Below are positions 19,050-31,734 of a stretch of DNA of 64,000 nucleotides, in pieces. How positions within the stretch are numbered: the first letter of the stretch is position 1; each line of letters begins with the position of its first letter. This DNA is from Marsupella aquatica (taxonomy: Eukaryota > Marchantiophyta): the NCBI GenBank assembly GCA_973895155.1, contig OZ316896.1:16492001-16556000 (forward strand), written 5' to 3'. The notes beneath the pieces are model-generated. The model worked only from the letters and a program-made list of their open reading frames with translations. It made no database searches and was not told the DNA's origin. Position numbers and translations under genes: made by a program.

Positions 19050-22000
19050 CTAGGGCATCATACATTCGGTATTGTTGAGCATGTATTCGTGCACACTTTC
19101 CTGCTCCATATGATCTAGATTCAGTATTGTAAAAGCTTCCTCCAAAATTGTGTTGTCCATCAATTCCAACTCATTTTTATCCCATACGCGAGATGTCACA
19201 CCTTTGAATTCAGTCATATATTCGATCATAAATTCAATTGTCTCATTCATAATGTACCCCTCTGCGATTGAATCCTTTGGCCGAGCTTTGTTTCTCACAA
19301 TGCCCTTTAGAAATTTCATGTATCTTTAAAAATGATACATCCCTCTCGTTGATGCAAGGCCACAAATGTCTATGATGTCACTAAGTGAAGCATCAAATAT
19401 GTCATGATGTCGAACAAGGAATGAGGAAAATTTATTTCTAATTGACAGAGAGAGTACTGCATCATCCACGAGGCTCTGAAACTCATCTGGGTCTTGTACA
19501 TTTTTATAAATACGTTTGAAGATTCTGCATACTTTCATGATTATAATTCTTGGAGCTTTAGAGTTTCAATTCCTAAATGCAAGAGGAAAAATTTGTTGCA
19601 TTATGATATAATAATCATGAGATTTCATGTTTTCCAACTTTCCCTTTGGATTCACATGCCTCTTGAAATTCCTTGAATATCGAGATACTTTTAAGTTTTG
19701 TATCACTTTGAAGAACTTTAATTTTTCCTCATCTCTTATTGTATACGAAACAAGAGGCATCAGATCCCCACGGTGTCGGGAGAATCTTTAGTTCTTGGGA
19801 AGCACCGAGCTCTTATTTTTCCTATCTTGGAAGAAACCTTTCCAAAATACGTCTTTTCTCACCTCACATTATCCTTGCGATCCCCTTTGTCGATCAATTT
19901 CTTTCACCGTTATCCTCTAAAATATCTCTCACAGCCTTTGTCCCACTCTACGATGAGCGGCTTCCTCACACTAAGCCTCGAATCGGCCTATCCTCTTTCC
20001 ACATAATTTACTTCCCAAGTCAAGTCATAGATTGCAATTTCCAACGAATCCTACAATTAGATAAGTCAATTATAGAAAACAAAGACTATGATCTTAAGAT
20101 TTATCATAGATGATATAATCACAGGTTCTGACATCCTAAGCATAACATTGTATCTTTTATCTCCATACTTTCTAACTAAAACATCTCTACAATCAACCTT
20201 CTTACGGCATACCACTCTAATGTCAATAGATGAAGGAAAATCAGACACATTATTAGGAAGCCTATTCAAATCTAACTCCGGTACATTTACAGATTGTCTA
20301 TTAAAATCCATCTAATATAAAATAAAAATAGTTACATTCCATTCATTTCCATAAACAACAATCGGGTATACAAATGGTGCATCGCTATTCATAACTGTTT
20401 CCATTAACTCAAACCCAAAATGATAAAGAAGATGCATTCTCATGGTATGCTTGCTAAGACAATGAATTCTAATTAAGAAAGGATTGACAAAATGGCACAG
20501 CAGGTGGGGGATAAACTCTAGGTACTCCATTTATCATATTATTAATTATAAGCACACTAAATTGATCTCAAGACTAATAAACATAAAACATAAAATAGTT
20601 CTAAGGCTAACAATCAAGTTAGTATCCAAGCATGGAGGTAAATAATAAACAAGACATGTGCACAAGAGGGGAAAAAGTTCCTTACAGTGTTGCGAGTCCA
20701 ACACGATTGATCAAACAATGCGAATGAGGAGAGTGTGCTCCTCTTCACTTTATTTATAGTGCCCCTTTGTGTTTTCCAAGAGGGCATGGATCGATGCCTT
20801 GACCCTTGGATGGAAGCCAAGTGGCAAGCATCAAGCACCTATAAGTGTGCTAGTATTATTCATAGTTGGTGGAACTACTGTGCGTAGTTGGTGGAATTAT
20901 TACGCGTAATTGATGGAACTATTATGCGTAAATGGTGAAATTACTGTGTACCATTGTAGAATGTACACACTACATATAGAATGTAACATATATGCTCTAA
21001 TAGTACTACTATGAAGCTTTTAAGTAAAACTCTCTTCACATAAACTCAAATAACACAATATGGATTCTAGCCTTCTAAAAGGAATCCCCACGATAACGGT
21101 TTGGTCCTTTGGGATTTCTTTGTAGATGCAAATGTGAGCTTATGTTTTTCACATTCCATGTCCTTCCTGGAATTGACAGGATTTTTTTTCTGACAAGAGA
21201 GTCCAAATAATATTCTCACATATATTTTTCTTCATATGTATCACATCTAGTATGTGATATGTCAAAAATTTCTAAAAGTTGCACTCAAACTTCAGTAATA
21301 ATTTTGAAACCTTGAAATAAATAAAATTACTCAGGAAAAGCTTATTCATTATTGTCTAGCTACCTATGTTCAAAAGAGTGCAAAGAGGCTCACCCCCCAA
21401 TATGGTAGGTCATGTAAGCATGTTTGTCTCTTCACACCATGTGTCGCTTTTGGATCCGGTGTCCCCCTCTTTTCAATTTTGTGCAAAGTGCTTAGGTGGG
21501 CTGTTGGCTGCCTTCACTATACTCTTTATCGTAAGTTTGTTTGGAGTCTGTCAATGTTTAGACCTATTATTGAAAAGTTTAGCATATCTTCTTGTCCTAT
21601 AAGAATGATTTGCTTCCAACCATTTCCTATGTCCAATATACACACACTTGCCACATGGTTTAGAATATTTACAATTTGTCTCTGGTCCACACACAATGCA
21701 CCCTTTATATCTTTTTACTGTTTGCCCAAAAAAAGACCCAATGCAAGATAATCATTTATGGTCCACACGATTATCACTCTCAATAAGAAGGCTCTGTCTC
21801 CTAAAGGCTTCGTATATCATATATCTAAACCTCGATCCACAATTTCAATAGTTTTTCAATCAAAGGCGCTAAATATACATCTATATAGGTGTTTTTTGTT
21901 AAGATTTGTCCTGGTATCAACAAAACTAATGTCACGAAATTTTTTTTGATACATAACCAAGGAGGTAAATTGAAATTCACCAACAATACAGACCATATAG

Positions 22001-22055
22001 AGTAAATTGAACTCTTATTCTCGTGGGGATTAACACTGTCCAGTGCTAGACCCAA
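19050..22055 (-). pseudogene. Second CACTA TNP2-type transposase, heavily decayed
   Basis: Fragments on minus follow TNP2 order from high to low coordinates. MGLALDSVNPHENKSS with FNLPPWL lies at 22,055-21,960. Later comes the segment around MQQIFPLAFRN (about 19,570). The segment near LVDDAVLSLSIRNKF follows at about 19,470. The diagnostic NKARPKDSIAEGY lies at about 19,290-19,250. These align in words and spacing with the + strand copy at 5,071-8,864 but are clearly divergent, and the frame is broken many times. Its ends are not identified. Motifs such as TTTTTAGTGACGAG at about 18,653-18,667 could be subterminal sequence of this element. Confidence 0.7.
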
Positions 22056-23757
22056 CCTGATATTGCGAGGATCATTAGCAGATGAAAGAAAGTTCTTGTC
22101 TACATCCTTCCAAGTTTTTGAATCAACAACGCCTCGAACTAGTCAATCATTCTTTGAATTCTTCTTATGCCATTCTATCAAATCAGCCAAGGTGAAACAC
22201 TTGTATATCACTTTCTATTTACAATATTTTAAAATACTGTAAAACAAAATGAAGTATTTTGAAAATTTATTGCAGATGATTGATGAAATTTTTTGGTATC
22301 ATAAAAAATGAACTAGTACTAAACTATATCTCATTTATCTCGAAGATAATCTTGTGATGTGACCTTCACTTGGTCATGGCCATTTAAATACTTTGTCATC
22401 ATATCTGTATGTCATCGTATTGATCTTTGCTTGCTAGAATTTGAGTCAATCAATTTTTAATTAGTTTTATGTCAAATACGTTAACAGATACTCAATTCTT
22501 TTGATTTGTGCATATTTGAATTATAATCTGAACAATTTTCCAATTGAGTACACATGTGAAAAAATCAAAAGTGAATAATTTACCTGACCATAATTCGGGT
22601 GTAAGATGATGGTACTTATCTTTACACTCTACAATGTGAGTTGAAGACATAACAGGATGCATCCTGTTTCCATTTTCTCTATGACTTGCACGACGCCAAT
22701 CGCAAATCCCAATGCAAACTTTTGTAGGTTGTATTTTTTTGAAATCTCAATATTCCTCATTTTCAAAATGAAGAATGATATTCATCAAATGCAATCGTTG
22801 TGAAGACGATGATACTCATATACAAAAGTTAGAATCTCCAGATAGCATAAAGAAGATTAGTCTATTTTCCTTCACCAACTTTCAACGATCGATATCTTGA
22901 TTTGATTGACTTTCAACAACCCAATCATCCAAATTCTCACGGTGTCCAATCTAGTACAATGTCTCCCGCATAATAATAAAAAATAAGAGTAGTTGGACGA
23001 TCAATGATTATTGTAAATGCAGGCATAACTCTTTTGTGATGAATTCTAATTTCAATTACCTCATTAATAGCTATTTTTTGCATTCTCATCTTGCTAATGC
23101 AATCTGATGTAGTGTAAAAAACCTTTACAGCAACCCAAAGTTCTTATGAGGTCCAATCCTCATTCTGAATGTAAATCACTTGCATCATTGCATTTACTCC
23201 TTTGCCTTCAATGTAAGATTAAACAAGCCTCACTTTCTCATTGCTAGTACACAGGAACGCTTCTCCACCACAAATAGTTCTTGATGATCTTATTTACTTC
23301 TCTCCACCAAACATTCGTGCATTATGACTTAAAGTTTTTCTCCCAACATAAGCCGTGACCCTATGAGTTATACATGCTCTCTTCAATGAATCTTGAAAAT
23401 TTTGTAACCACTTTCGCAAAAAATATTTATCTTGAATTTCCTCATCTAACAATGCAGATACTTTTGATTCAACTATTGTATATAACTGATGGTTCATGCT
23501 CTCAATACAATTGATAAACCATCCTTTATATTTTTACCGTTCCCTCATATAGTTTATCTTGATGGCCAAGACATCTTTATCATTACGATAATAATTTGAC
23601 ATCCTTATGCCTGTTACACCCTCCAAATTAATATAAAAATAATATTTTCCTTACAAACCATTAGTGGTGAAGTGGATCAAAGTATTGTCCAAAATTTTCT
23701 CAAACTACTTCAACAAATACACACACAGTCGCGCTCGATCAAGTAGTGTTTGCTTTT
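22056..23757. other. No intact gene; possible minus-strand coding debris
   Basis: A 67-codon minus ORF (23,497-23,294) and scattered minus-strand segments near 22,600-23,100 look weakly coding (runs of charged residues with few stops) but match nothing I can name. Probably decayed transposon sequence. Confidence 0.3.
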
Positions 23758-24178
23758 TGTTGAATATAGACAATAATCGCAACGGTAAGCATATGACATA
23801 TCCAACATGCAAGTAGTCGACACAAGAGATACGTGGTTCACCTCCTTGAGGTTACGTCCACGGGAACACACAAGAGAGCTTTACTGAATTCTAAGCCCGT
23901 CGGCTATACCGAGTCTTCACAGTGTAAGTTCTTTCTATCTCTCAAGTGGCTCCATAACAATGAGCCTTGGTTCTACATCTCCAAACACACGTGCCTCTTA
24001 TGATATAGTGCGTAACTTAGTTAACCTAACCACATTGTTGTACCTAATCACATAGTTGTATCTAACCACATTGTTGTACCTAACCATGTTGTTGTACCAA
24101 ACCACATAATTGTACCAACCCACGTTGTTGTACCAACCACGTCATACCTAACCTAGACATAAGAGTAAATATCCAACA
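23758..24178 (-). mobile_element. Solo LTR of the Copia family, diverged (421 bp)
   Basis: Starts TGTTGAATATAGAC and ends ATCCAACA on +. Shares blocks with the LTR at 16,711 (GATACGTGGTTCACCTCC, ACGTCCACGGGAACACAC, ACAATGAGCC). The flanks are CTTTT on the left and CTTTC on the right, a near-perfect 5-bp target duplication. No gag, pol or primer site adjoins it, so it is a solo LTR formed by recombination. It is longer than its relatives because of an internal 18-bp array. Confidence 0.8.
24026..24133. repeat. 18-bp minisatellite within the solo LTR, six units
   Basis: Six 18-mers of the form CTAACCACATTGTTGTAC with substitutions. The related LTRs at 16,711 and 57,552 have only a short CTAAC/GTTAG-rich stretch at the matching place, so the array expanded in this copy alone. 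Confidence 0.8.
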
Positions 24179-25639
24179 CTTTCTTTCTTCAAAGTAAAAT
24201 TTTCCATCTACTGTCAAAGTAAACTCGTTCCTTCGAGATCACTTTGGTGTACTAAAAGATGTAGGTGCTTGCTTTGAGGATGAAGCAACCTAGACAATAG
24301 TCGTCGGTGGATGTATCACCAAATGAGCCATAGTCTCCAATGCACGCACCACTCTCCATCTCAATCTTTGCTACTACACAGAATTTGTCATCCTATCTGG
24401 CAAATGTGATCATTGTCTCACACATCTTAGCAACCTCTTTTACCCCATCGTTAAACTCTCAAAATAAAAAAAATTGTAAAAAATAAAATAAAATATTTAA
24501 ATAAATAACAAAAGATGAATTTTTAGTAACAAATATGTCATCGTTACCATGGACTAAAGCTTTTCTCCCTTATATTCTTGCCGTCTCACAAACTATCCAT
24601 GAATGACCCTATTGGCTGATCGTGTTTTTCCACGACCACCAAAATAAAAGGTGGATTGCAAGCAGCACCTATGATGCCGCATGTCCCAGCTAATGTCTCA
24701 GAGATTGTTTTGGCAAAAAAAAAATGAACCAAATGAGGAGGAATGAGGAGGAAAAAATGAAACAAATAAGAAGAATGATTGGAATGAGAATGACTTATGA
24801 AAGTGAAAATCTTATCTTTTATAAAGAGGGTTCATTTTTCTTGCATGATCTAAGATGAACTCTCGCAAGGTGACACATGTCGAGCATTCACCCCCAAATA
24901 CATATTGGGCACTTGCAATGACACTTGTTAAGCGGCTGTCTGGACACTTGTCCTCACATGATCTGTCTAAGATATACAAAGCTATCTTAGCACCTTAGGA
25001 AATTTTTCAAGCTTAAATTTTTCAAGCTTAAAATAATGTTACCCTTTATCTTTGCTTCATTGGTCTTGATTTGGGCCCATTCATCCCCTTTAAGTTTTAG
25101 AGACAACTCTTATCTTTAAAGATTTTGTCTCTTGTTTTTACATAAGATAATATACTTTTCATCCTCCACATACAATGAATCTCCAGAAAATAAACGAGAT
25201 GGTGTACAAGGTAACATCCAAGTACTCAATCCCTCTAAAGTTCAGTTCTCATGTCAACTATAGAATTGGAGTCATAGCAAAGAAGGATGCAATTTTTATT
25301 TTTTTTACGTAACATTATAAATTTTTCTAGTACAAATGAAACCTCTATCCAGGGTCTTTCTTCTCACTTCTCTACAACTATCCAATTTTGGGATCATATG
25401 TTTGTTGATTTTTGTTTCCACTCCATGTGGGTCAAGTTTCCACTAAACAACCAGATATTTGTTCTTTAACACAAGAAACTATAATCCTTAAACATTTTTC
25501 AGTCATTTCAATTCACTCCAATCCAAACCTCACCATGGGTTGAGTATTTTCTTTTTTTACTAGCTCATAATCAAGCTCCTATTTCTATTCAATCCTGGTC
25601 CACATACTTCAAATCATAAAATCAAATTTTGTGCAAAAA
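24179..25639. other. No recognised gene
   Basis: AT-rich DNA. The last 200 bases of the stretch at 24,179-24,900 contain short minus-strand coding-like runs, but no family is recognised. A doubled TTTTTCAAGCTTAAA lies at about 25,004-25,033. Confidence 0.35.
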
Positions 25640-26120
25640 AATTGAAAACTGCAGACCCCGCTTCCGCATCTGATTTTTCTCTCACCAACCAGATCTCAAT
25701 TGGTGTTCATAATGTGTCAGAAGGTGTGTGATAATTTCACAAAAATATCAGTTAATTTGGTCGAGCACATGTGGTTCCACAAAATATTTGGTATCGCTGA
25801 GTTTTCCTACCATTCGTTTCTGCAAATTTCAACTTTGGTGATTTGCGATTGGAATTCTTAACTCCATTTCGACCATTAACAAAATCTAGAAAATTGCAGA
25901 CCCCCCTCCGACATCTGGTTTTTTTTCCACCAACCAGATCTTGATTAGTTATGATAATTTTTCAGAAGGTGTGTCTACTTCCCTTCTACCTCCACAAAAA
26001 TTATCAGCCAATTTGGTCAACCAAATGTGGCTCCAAAAAATATTTTTCCTACCATGAATTTTCCGCAATTTTAGTTTCGACGACTTGTGATTCAACTTTA
26101 TCTTTCCAATTCAACTTGTC
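25640..26120. repeat. Imperfect tandem duplication, period about 245 bp
   Basis: Two copies begin at GCAGACCCC, at 25,651 and 25,896. Each continues with a CATCTGRTTTTT block, CACCAACCAGATCT, CAGAAGGTGTGT, ATCAGYYAATTTGGTC and CTACCAT. The copies are diverged and contain no ORF of note. Confidence 0.75.
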
Positions 26121-26974
26121 TTTCCAGGCCACAACTGTTGCACTTCATTGCTTGTAATTGATGATCACCTAATCTACTATATCTCATCTATCAATTGTTG
26201 ATGGAGTCTTCATTCTTACCTAACTCCATGCCTCAATCAGTTTGATCACCAACTAAGTAATTTTCTATTTTTTTATTTATTCTTTTGATTCCTCTACTTT
26301 CTCTTTCTTCTCCTTTTGACTACCCTCATCTACATGAGAGTACTATCTTTTCATTTAGAAGTACTTCTCTTTTCACTCAGGAATACTCCCTAGTTATCTC
26401 GCAACAAAATGGCTTAGCAGCCTAGATTTTGCGACAAAATTACTAGATGACTTGTAATTTTTAAAAATACTGAAATATTGTTAGTGCGTTCCTCTATCAA
26501 TAATATATTACCTGGCAAAAATTTATACTTTTTGGATTAATCCAAATCTACCAATAAAATACCTAAAGATGTTAATTTAGTATAAAATTATAAAAACAAA
26601 AAACTATTTTAAGTGTCAAAGAATCACAATGTTAATATACAAAATAAAAATGATCTTAACTTTCTAATGACATGTCTGTTTTATCTAATATTTCCTTGGG
26701 TAAATTTTTCTATCTAAAATCTATCTATTCATCAAAATTTTAGAGTTTTTCATGATCTACAAATATTTGATTAAAATATCACAAAAGACTACTCTACCTT
26801 AAAATTATCACTATTAATTTTCTCACTTAATATTCTAAGTTCAACATTGACCAAAACCTAAAGCGTTCAACTACATTGAAATTACATAGAAATAGGTAAC
26901 TATAAGTCTTAATAAACTCAAAAATTAATTAACAGTCTTGTGTGAAACCTTTAAAATGCGTATAGAAGTTTTTC

Positions 26975-27215
26975 TCTGCTTCCTCCCAGGAAAAATATTC
27001 TTAACACACTTGTACAGATTATGGTTAGGTTGACATCTCTCTTCCTCATCATCGAGAGTGAGACCAATGCCAACATCTTCAACAAGCGTAGTCCCAATCC
27101 CAACCTCCTCCTGATCCTGTTGGCTCTGCCCCTTTCTTTTTGAAGGCATCTGAACAGACTTGGCCTTGATTTTGCACCATGAATCCCATTAAAACCTACC
27201 ATCTTGGGTACAATC
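26975..27215 (-). repeat. Dispersed repeat, copy 1 (related to 31,735-31,990)
   Basis: Shares with 31,735-31,990 an ordered set of blocks: CTTCCTCCC, TTGACATCT, TCATCA, CCAATGCCA, AACAAGC, AATCCCAACC, CCTGTT, TGCCC and a final TACCATCTWGGGTAC. On minus it can encode a short Lys/Arg/Gln-rich peptide. I read it as one member of an unnamed repeat family; protein-coding ancestry is possible. Confidence 0.55.
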
Positions 27216-27336
27216 GATCCCGTTGTCATGATAATCTAATTATTCATATGAAATTATTATCACTAATTATATTATTAATTATATAGGTTAGGTTTATATT
27301 TTACTACGGGATACCTAAATAGTTTGACTATTATTT

Positions 27337-27660
27337 GTGTGCATGTAAGGTAAGTAACTATGCAAGTCACAAGATGCATGCACAAATTGTTTAGATGCAT
27401 GTACAAATTTTATTAGATACATTCAAATTATTTGATTTATATGTATTAGTTATTTTGTGTGCATGCAAAATGGACAAATATGAAAGTCACAAGGTGTATG
27501 CACAAATTGTTTAGATGCATATTAATTGTTTGATGTGCATGTGTAAGTTATTTTATGCGCATACAAGATGAATAAATATGCAAACCACAAGATGCATACA
27601 TGCACAAATTATTTTATATGCATGCATTAGTTGTTTTATTTGCATGTATAATTTGTTTTG
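27337..27660. repeat. Tandem repeats of about 100-120 bp, three copies
   Basis: Copies begin at 27,337, 27,457 and about 27,555. Each has GTGTGCATG (or a variant), AAATATG, a CACAAGRTGYAT block and ATGCACAAATTGTTTAGATG. They are AT-rich and non-coding. Confidence 0.65.
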
Positions 27661-27789
27661 ATTGCAATAGTACTAGCACACCTTATTATATTGGATATGT
27701 AGACTCATTTGACTTTCATCCAAGTATTTGGACGTAATCCATGTACTCTTGGATTAAGTGTCAATAAAATGGTGATAGACACGCTCTTG

Positions 27790-28420
27790 GATTGGAAAAG
27801 CTCTTGGCGAGGCTGTGAGATCGATATGAATTGTGCCCTAAACAATCATCATACGAGTGAGTTACATCGGATTTAGGTTTTGTGCCCCAAACGATCACCG
27901 TATGAGTGAATAACTTCACATTTTATGTGCATTTAACAATTTTGGCATTTGTGACTTAATTTTGGTTGTAATTTTGGTTGTAATTAAGTCACAAATGCCA
28001 AATGCTTTCCAAATCCGTCAAGAACCCTAAATCCAAATCCATGGAAAAAGTTCTTGACGGATTTAGATTTGAGAGTTCTTGACGGATTTGGAAAGCTCTT
28101 GGCGAGGTGGTAAAGATTGATATGAATTGTGCCCCAAGCGGTCACCATATGAGTGAGTTACATTGGATTTAATTTTTATCATTTTCTTCATATTTTTTGG
28201 ATGTTTGATAATTTGGACGAATTTGTGACTCGATTTTTGTTGTAACTTTCTTCATGAGGCTCGAATTTGAGATTTCTTAACGGATTTGGAAATGTCTTGG
28301 CGAGGAATGAAGATGATATGAGTTGTGCCCCAAACAGTCAACGTATGATCAAGTTATGTCTAATTTAGATTTTGTCATTTGTTCAAATTTTATGTGTGAT
28401 TGACGTTTTGGGAGCTGTAG
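27790..28420. repeat. Three diverged copies of a 200-290 bp unit
   Basis: Copies begin near 27,790, 28,084 and 28,281. Each has GGATTTGGAAAGCTCTTGG then CGAGG, followed by GATATGAATTGTGCCCCAA, a GTCACCRTATGAGTGAGTTA block and a TTTATTTT tail. No ORF. Spacing differs (294 and 197 bp), so insertions or deletions have altered the units. Confidence 0.65.
27941..28096. repeat. Compound palindrome: 21-bp and 22-bp perfect inverted repeats
   Basis: First pair: 27,941-27,961 is the exact reverse complement of 27,982-28,002 (21 bp, 20-base loop). Second pair: 28,004-28,025 is the exact reverse complement of 28,075-28,096 (22 bp), with an extra copy of GTTCTTGACGGATTT at 28,050-28,064. The two hairpins abut, forming a cruciform-prone block inside the tandem-repeat region. 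Confidence 0.85.
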
Positions 28421-31094
28421 CAGCACTATCCAATCAGAAGATGGATATTCATTGGCACCAACTCCCAAGCGGACACATCAGCAAGCGCTTCAGTTTTGTT
28501 TCCAACCATGCTTACAACTGCTCAACAGTTTTCTAGGCTAGCGGTGGTGCCGTTTCTTGAATTGATATGGTGGGCTCTCTCCATAGCCTTCCCTTTCTTT
28601 TCACATGCCTTAGTTGGGCCGTTAGAAAGATGTTTTAAGTGCTATCAGAGTAACTAGGTTTTAGGAACTTAAGTAAGTAAAATAGGAAAGATAGTGGAAT
28701 GGAAGATTACTGAGTTATAAGCAAGTGACAAGGGATAAGAAAGGTCTTTATGATGGGGCATACAACGTTCCGTCCTTATTTAGAATAGGCGACTATTCTG
28801 AGCCGAAGAAACCACCCGACACTTGAAGTCTTAGTTTTGATTTAGATTTTTCCCATAGATGCTAGGAGGTCCCTAGAGCATCCCTAAAAAGTTAGATGTC
28901 AAGTGGGGTCTCAACCTAGGGTTTCCTTGTGTTTCGGTGTGACTTAAATTAACAAAATAGCGGGTCCCGAGAAAAATAGCTGATGAGTAAATTTAAGAGT
29001 TCCAAGTTTGGAAGTGGGTTAAATATGGTCCACTCTATCCCTAGGAACTTGTGGTAGAAGCTGGGTATCTTTGGTTACTTTTTGGGAGCATCTCAAAGGT
29101 GAGAAGAAGTTTGGAAAACATAATAATTAACCCATTTTACCTAATTGTAGAAAATCGGTGATAAGGTTTTGTCTAGATATTAGTAAACCAGGACATAGGC
29201 CTATGTCTAGAGAATATGTATATCTACTCAAAAGTCATTTTGGACTCATGGGTGATTTTTGGGGGCAATCCAAAACGGCCTGAAAAATGCAGATTTTTCT
29301 AGAAAAAAATGACATTTTTCTAAGTGTTGGGGAACGACGACGCGCAAGCTACGACTCAAGCACGGGGCCGGTGAGGAAATCAAGCACGAGGAGGCTATCC
29401 AAAGGTGCTGCCTGTTGCTTGAGGTGCCAATTGAGCACAAGGGTGACTGAATTGAAGGAATGGCCGCTTGAATTGACCTGGTTGCATGCTGCTGATCAGA
29501 ATTGGCTGGCCGTCTTGATGCTGCTGATTGGAATCAAGCTGCGTGCTATGGAGAAAATGGGCTGCTGCTGATCAAGAGATGGTTGGCTGGCTGTGAGCTA
29601 TGGTGGGCTACGAAATTGAAGGGCTGGCGACTGATCAGGTGGACTGTTGCACAAGAATTAGAGGGATAGCTTCAAGCACGAGATGCTGAGTACTGGCTGA
29701 GCAGCAGGAAAAAGGGATGACTGGCTAATTAGTAAGCATGCTGCAAGCTCAATAATGTTGTTGCTCTACTAGCTACAAAATTGAAGGGCAAGCTATGGCT
29801 GGCTACTGGAGAATAGAGCTAGGCTGCTAGCAAATTGATTGAATATAGTAACAAATGGACCAGCTGCAAGGAAGGAATTAAGAGGGCTAGCTGCGAATTG
29901 GTGGGCTATGGCTGCTGCAAAATTCTGCTGCAATTTTGAATCACTTGCAAGGTTGGATGACTATGGAGGTGGACTGAGAAGGATGCTGCAAACCTGGTTG
30001 AGCTGTAGATTGACCTGTTGCCATTCGAATCCAACAGAGAATGATGCACTTTCAGATTGAATTCAAGAGAGAGGAAAATGGCTACGAAAATTGATGTCCT
30101 TATCAAATTCTTCATAAGAAATGTGAGTATAATGAGAGTACTCTCCCCTGGTGACACCTGGAATCTCCATACGGGGCGTGTAAAGTAAGTGTAATCGGGT
30201 CGCCGCTTATACCCGCTTTACATCAAAAATAGACCTTGGGAGAATGGGCATAACTTTGGCTAGGGGTATCCGTTGGGGCCCAAATTTTTTTGTGCTAAGT
30301 TAGGGGAAGGTAAGGCACCCCTTGGTGAAGGTGGAAACCTAGAAAAAGAGTCACTCAAATATATTTTTAGCCGAGGCCATGAGGGGGTCCCGATAGCTTG
30401 CAAACCAAAGTCGGCATAGGGGAATGACTACCAGATTTAGGGGCTGACCTTTCTTGCACCCATACTACTTTAGTTAGGCTCTAGGGAAGGGTACTTACCT
30501 TTGGTCAAAGGTGTAAGGCCATCAAGTTAAGAAAAGTAAGTATAGGGGTAGTTTACTTAGGGTAGTAAAGGGGTTACAAGTAAAATAAGGCCAACTTTGA
30601 CTAGGCACAACTTGAGACTCGCTCACTCTTTTTGCGAGCTTTCAAGTGGGTTGGGAAGCTGGTGAGGAGAACCATAAGTGGGAGCAGGTTTGGAGGTCAA
30701 AGCATGCAACTCATGTATGGCATATTCCAGGGTTTGGAAGGAGGCCAAACAATAGGTTGTAGGGTGGGCTACGAACTATAGAGTTGGACTTTGTGTGTTA
30801 GGAGGACTTGGGGGAGGAGTAGTTGGACCCCAGGTCAAGCTTGGTGTGGTGTGGAAGGAGAATAGTATATAAGGAGAAAGTTTTTATTTGTTAGGGACCG
30901 GGAGTCTCATCTCTTAAGTGGAATCTCTACCTTGCCAAGGTAGGGCTAAGCTAGAGAAGGGAGAGATGGTCCATGCTTAGTGTGGAGAATGTGTAGTGAA
31001 CTTTTGTTGTAAAGTGGATGCAATAAAAGGAGACTTGTCAATCTTCATTGTGACCATTAAGTGTGAGTGCATTTGAAGTATATGAGAGCAAGAG
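28421..31094 (+). other. Possible large LTR or leader of a retrotransposon, no coding domain
   Basis: Purine-rich on + with no convincing gene. A TATA box (TATATAAGG at about 30,867) is followed about 150 bases later by GCAATAAAAGG (about 31,019), a promoter and poly(A)-signal layout typical of an LTR. Between about 29,330 and 30,060 there is low-complexity sequence of GCTGCTG and TGGCTGGCT words. I could not find paired LTR ends or a primer site, so the assignment is tentative. Confidence 0.3.
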
Positions 31095-31440
31095 AAAAGT
31101 CCATGCTATGATATAATCTTGGTCTAAGCTTGAAGGGGATGTGCTAGTATAAAACCAAGGCCAAGGAGGCAAGGTTAAGGTAGAGCACTACTTTGAGACT
31201 TAGAAATGATTATAACTTGAGGGTGGAAAGTATTTTGCTTGGTGTGTGGTGTTAACAAGAAGTAAGAACGAGAGGAAGACTTCTTAGATATATGAGTCTT
31301 CTCTAGAGCTCAAAGGGGGATGTGTGGACCCAAACCAAGGCCAGGGGGCAAGGTTGAGGGGTAACACTACTTTGAGGGTCTTGAGGAGACTTAAGCTTGA
31401 AGAGGAAAGTACTTTGGTTCTTGGGTGTTTGTGTGAGAAT
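31095..31440. repeat. Imperfect tandem duplication, period about 182 bp
   Basis: Copies start near 31,126 and 31,308. Shared blocks in order: AAACCAAGGCCA, GGCAAGGTT, CACTACTTTGAG, a GAGGRAAAGT block and TTGGTGT or TTGGGTGT. No ORF spans it. Confidence 0.7.
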
Positions 31441-31734
31441 CTACTCTAAGGTGACAGCTTGGAGCGGAGATCCCCCTTGCTGATCCTTGGAGTAGAAGAG
31501 AGGGGAAGGATGTGAGTACAAAAGTAGTCAAGGGGACTACCTCTCTAGAAGTGGAGAGTTGAAACTACTTATGTATGGAGTGATTAGACATTGTAGGCAC
31601 ATTTCAGAAGTTTTGTCAATCCTTTGTGACCCTGGTATGATATGGAGCAGGTATTAGGTAATCTTTTGGGGAGAAAAGCCACTTAAACTCCTTGACAAGT
31701 GTTTGACACCACGTCTATTCCACCCCACCTCTTG

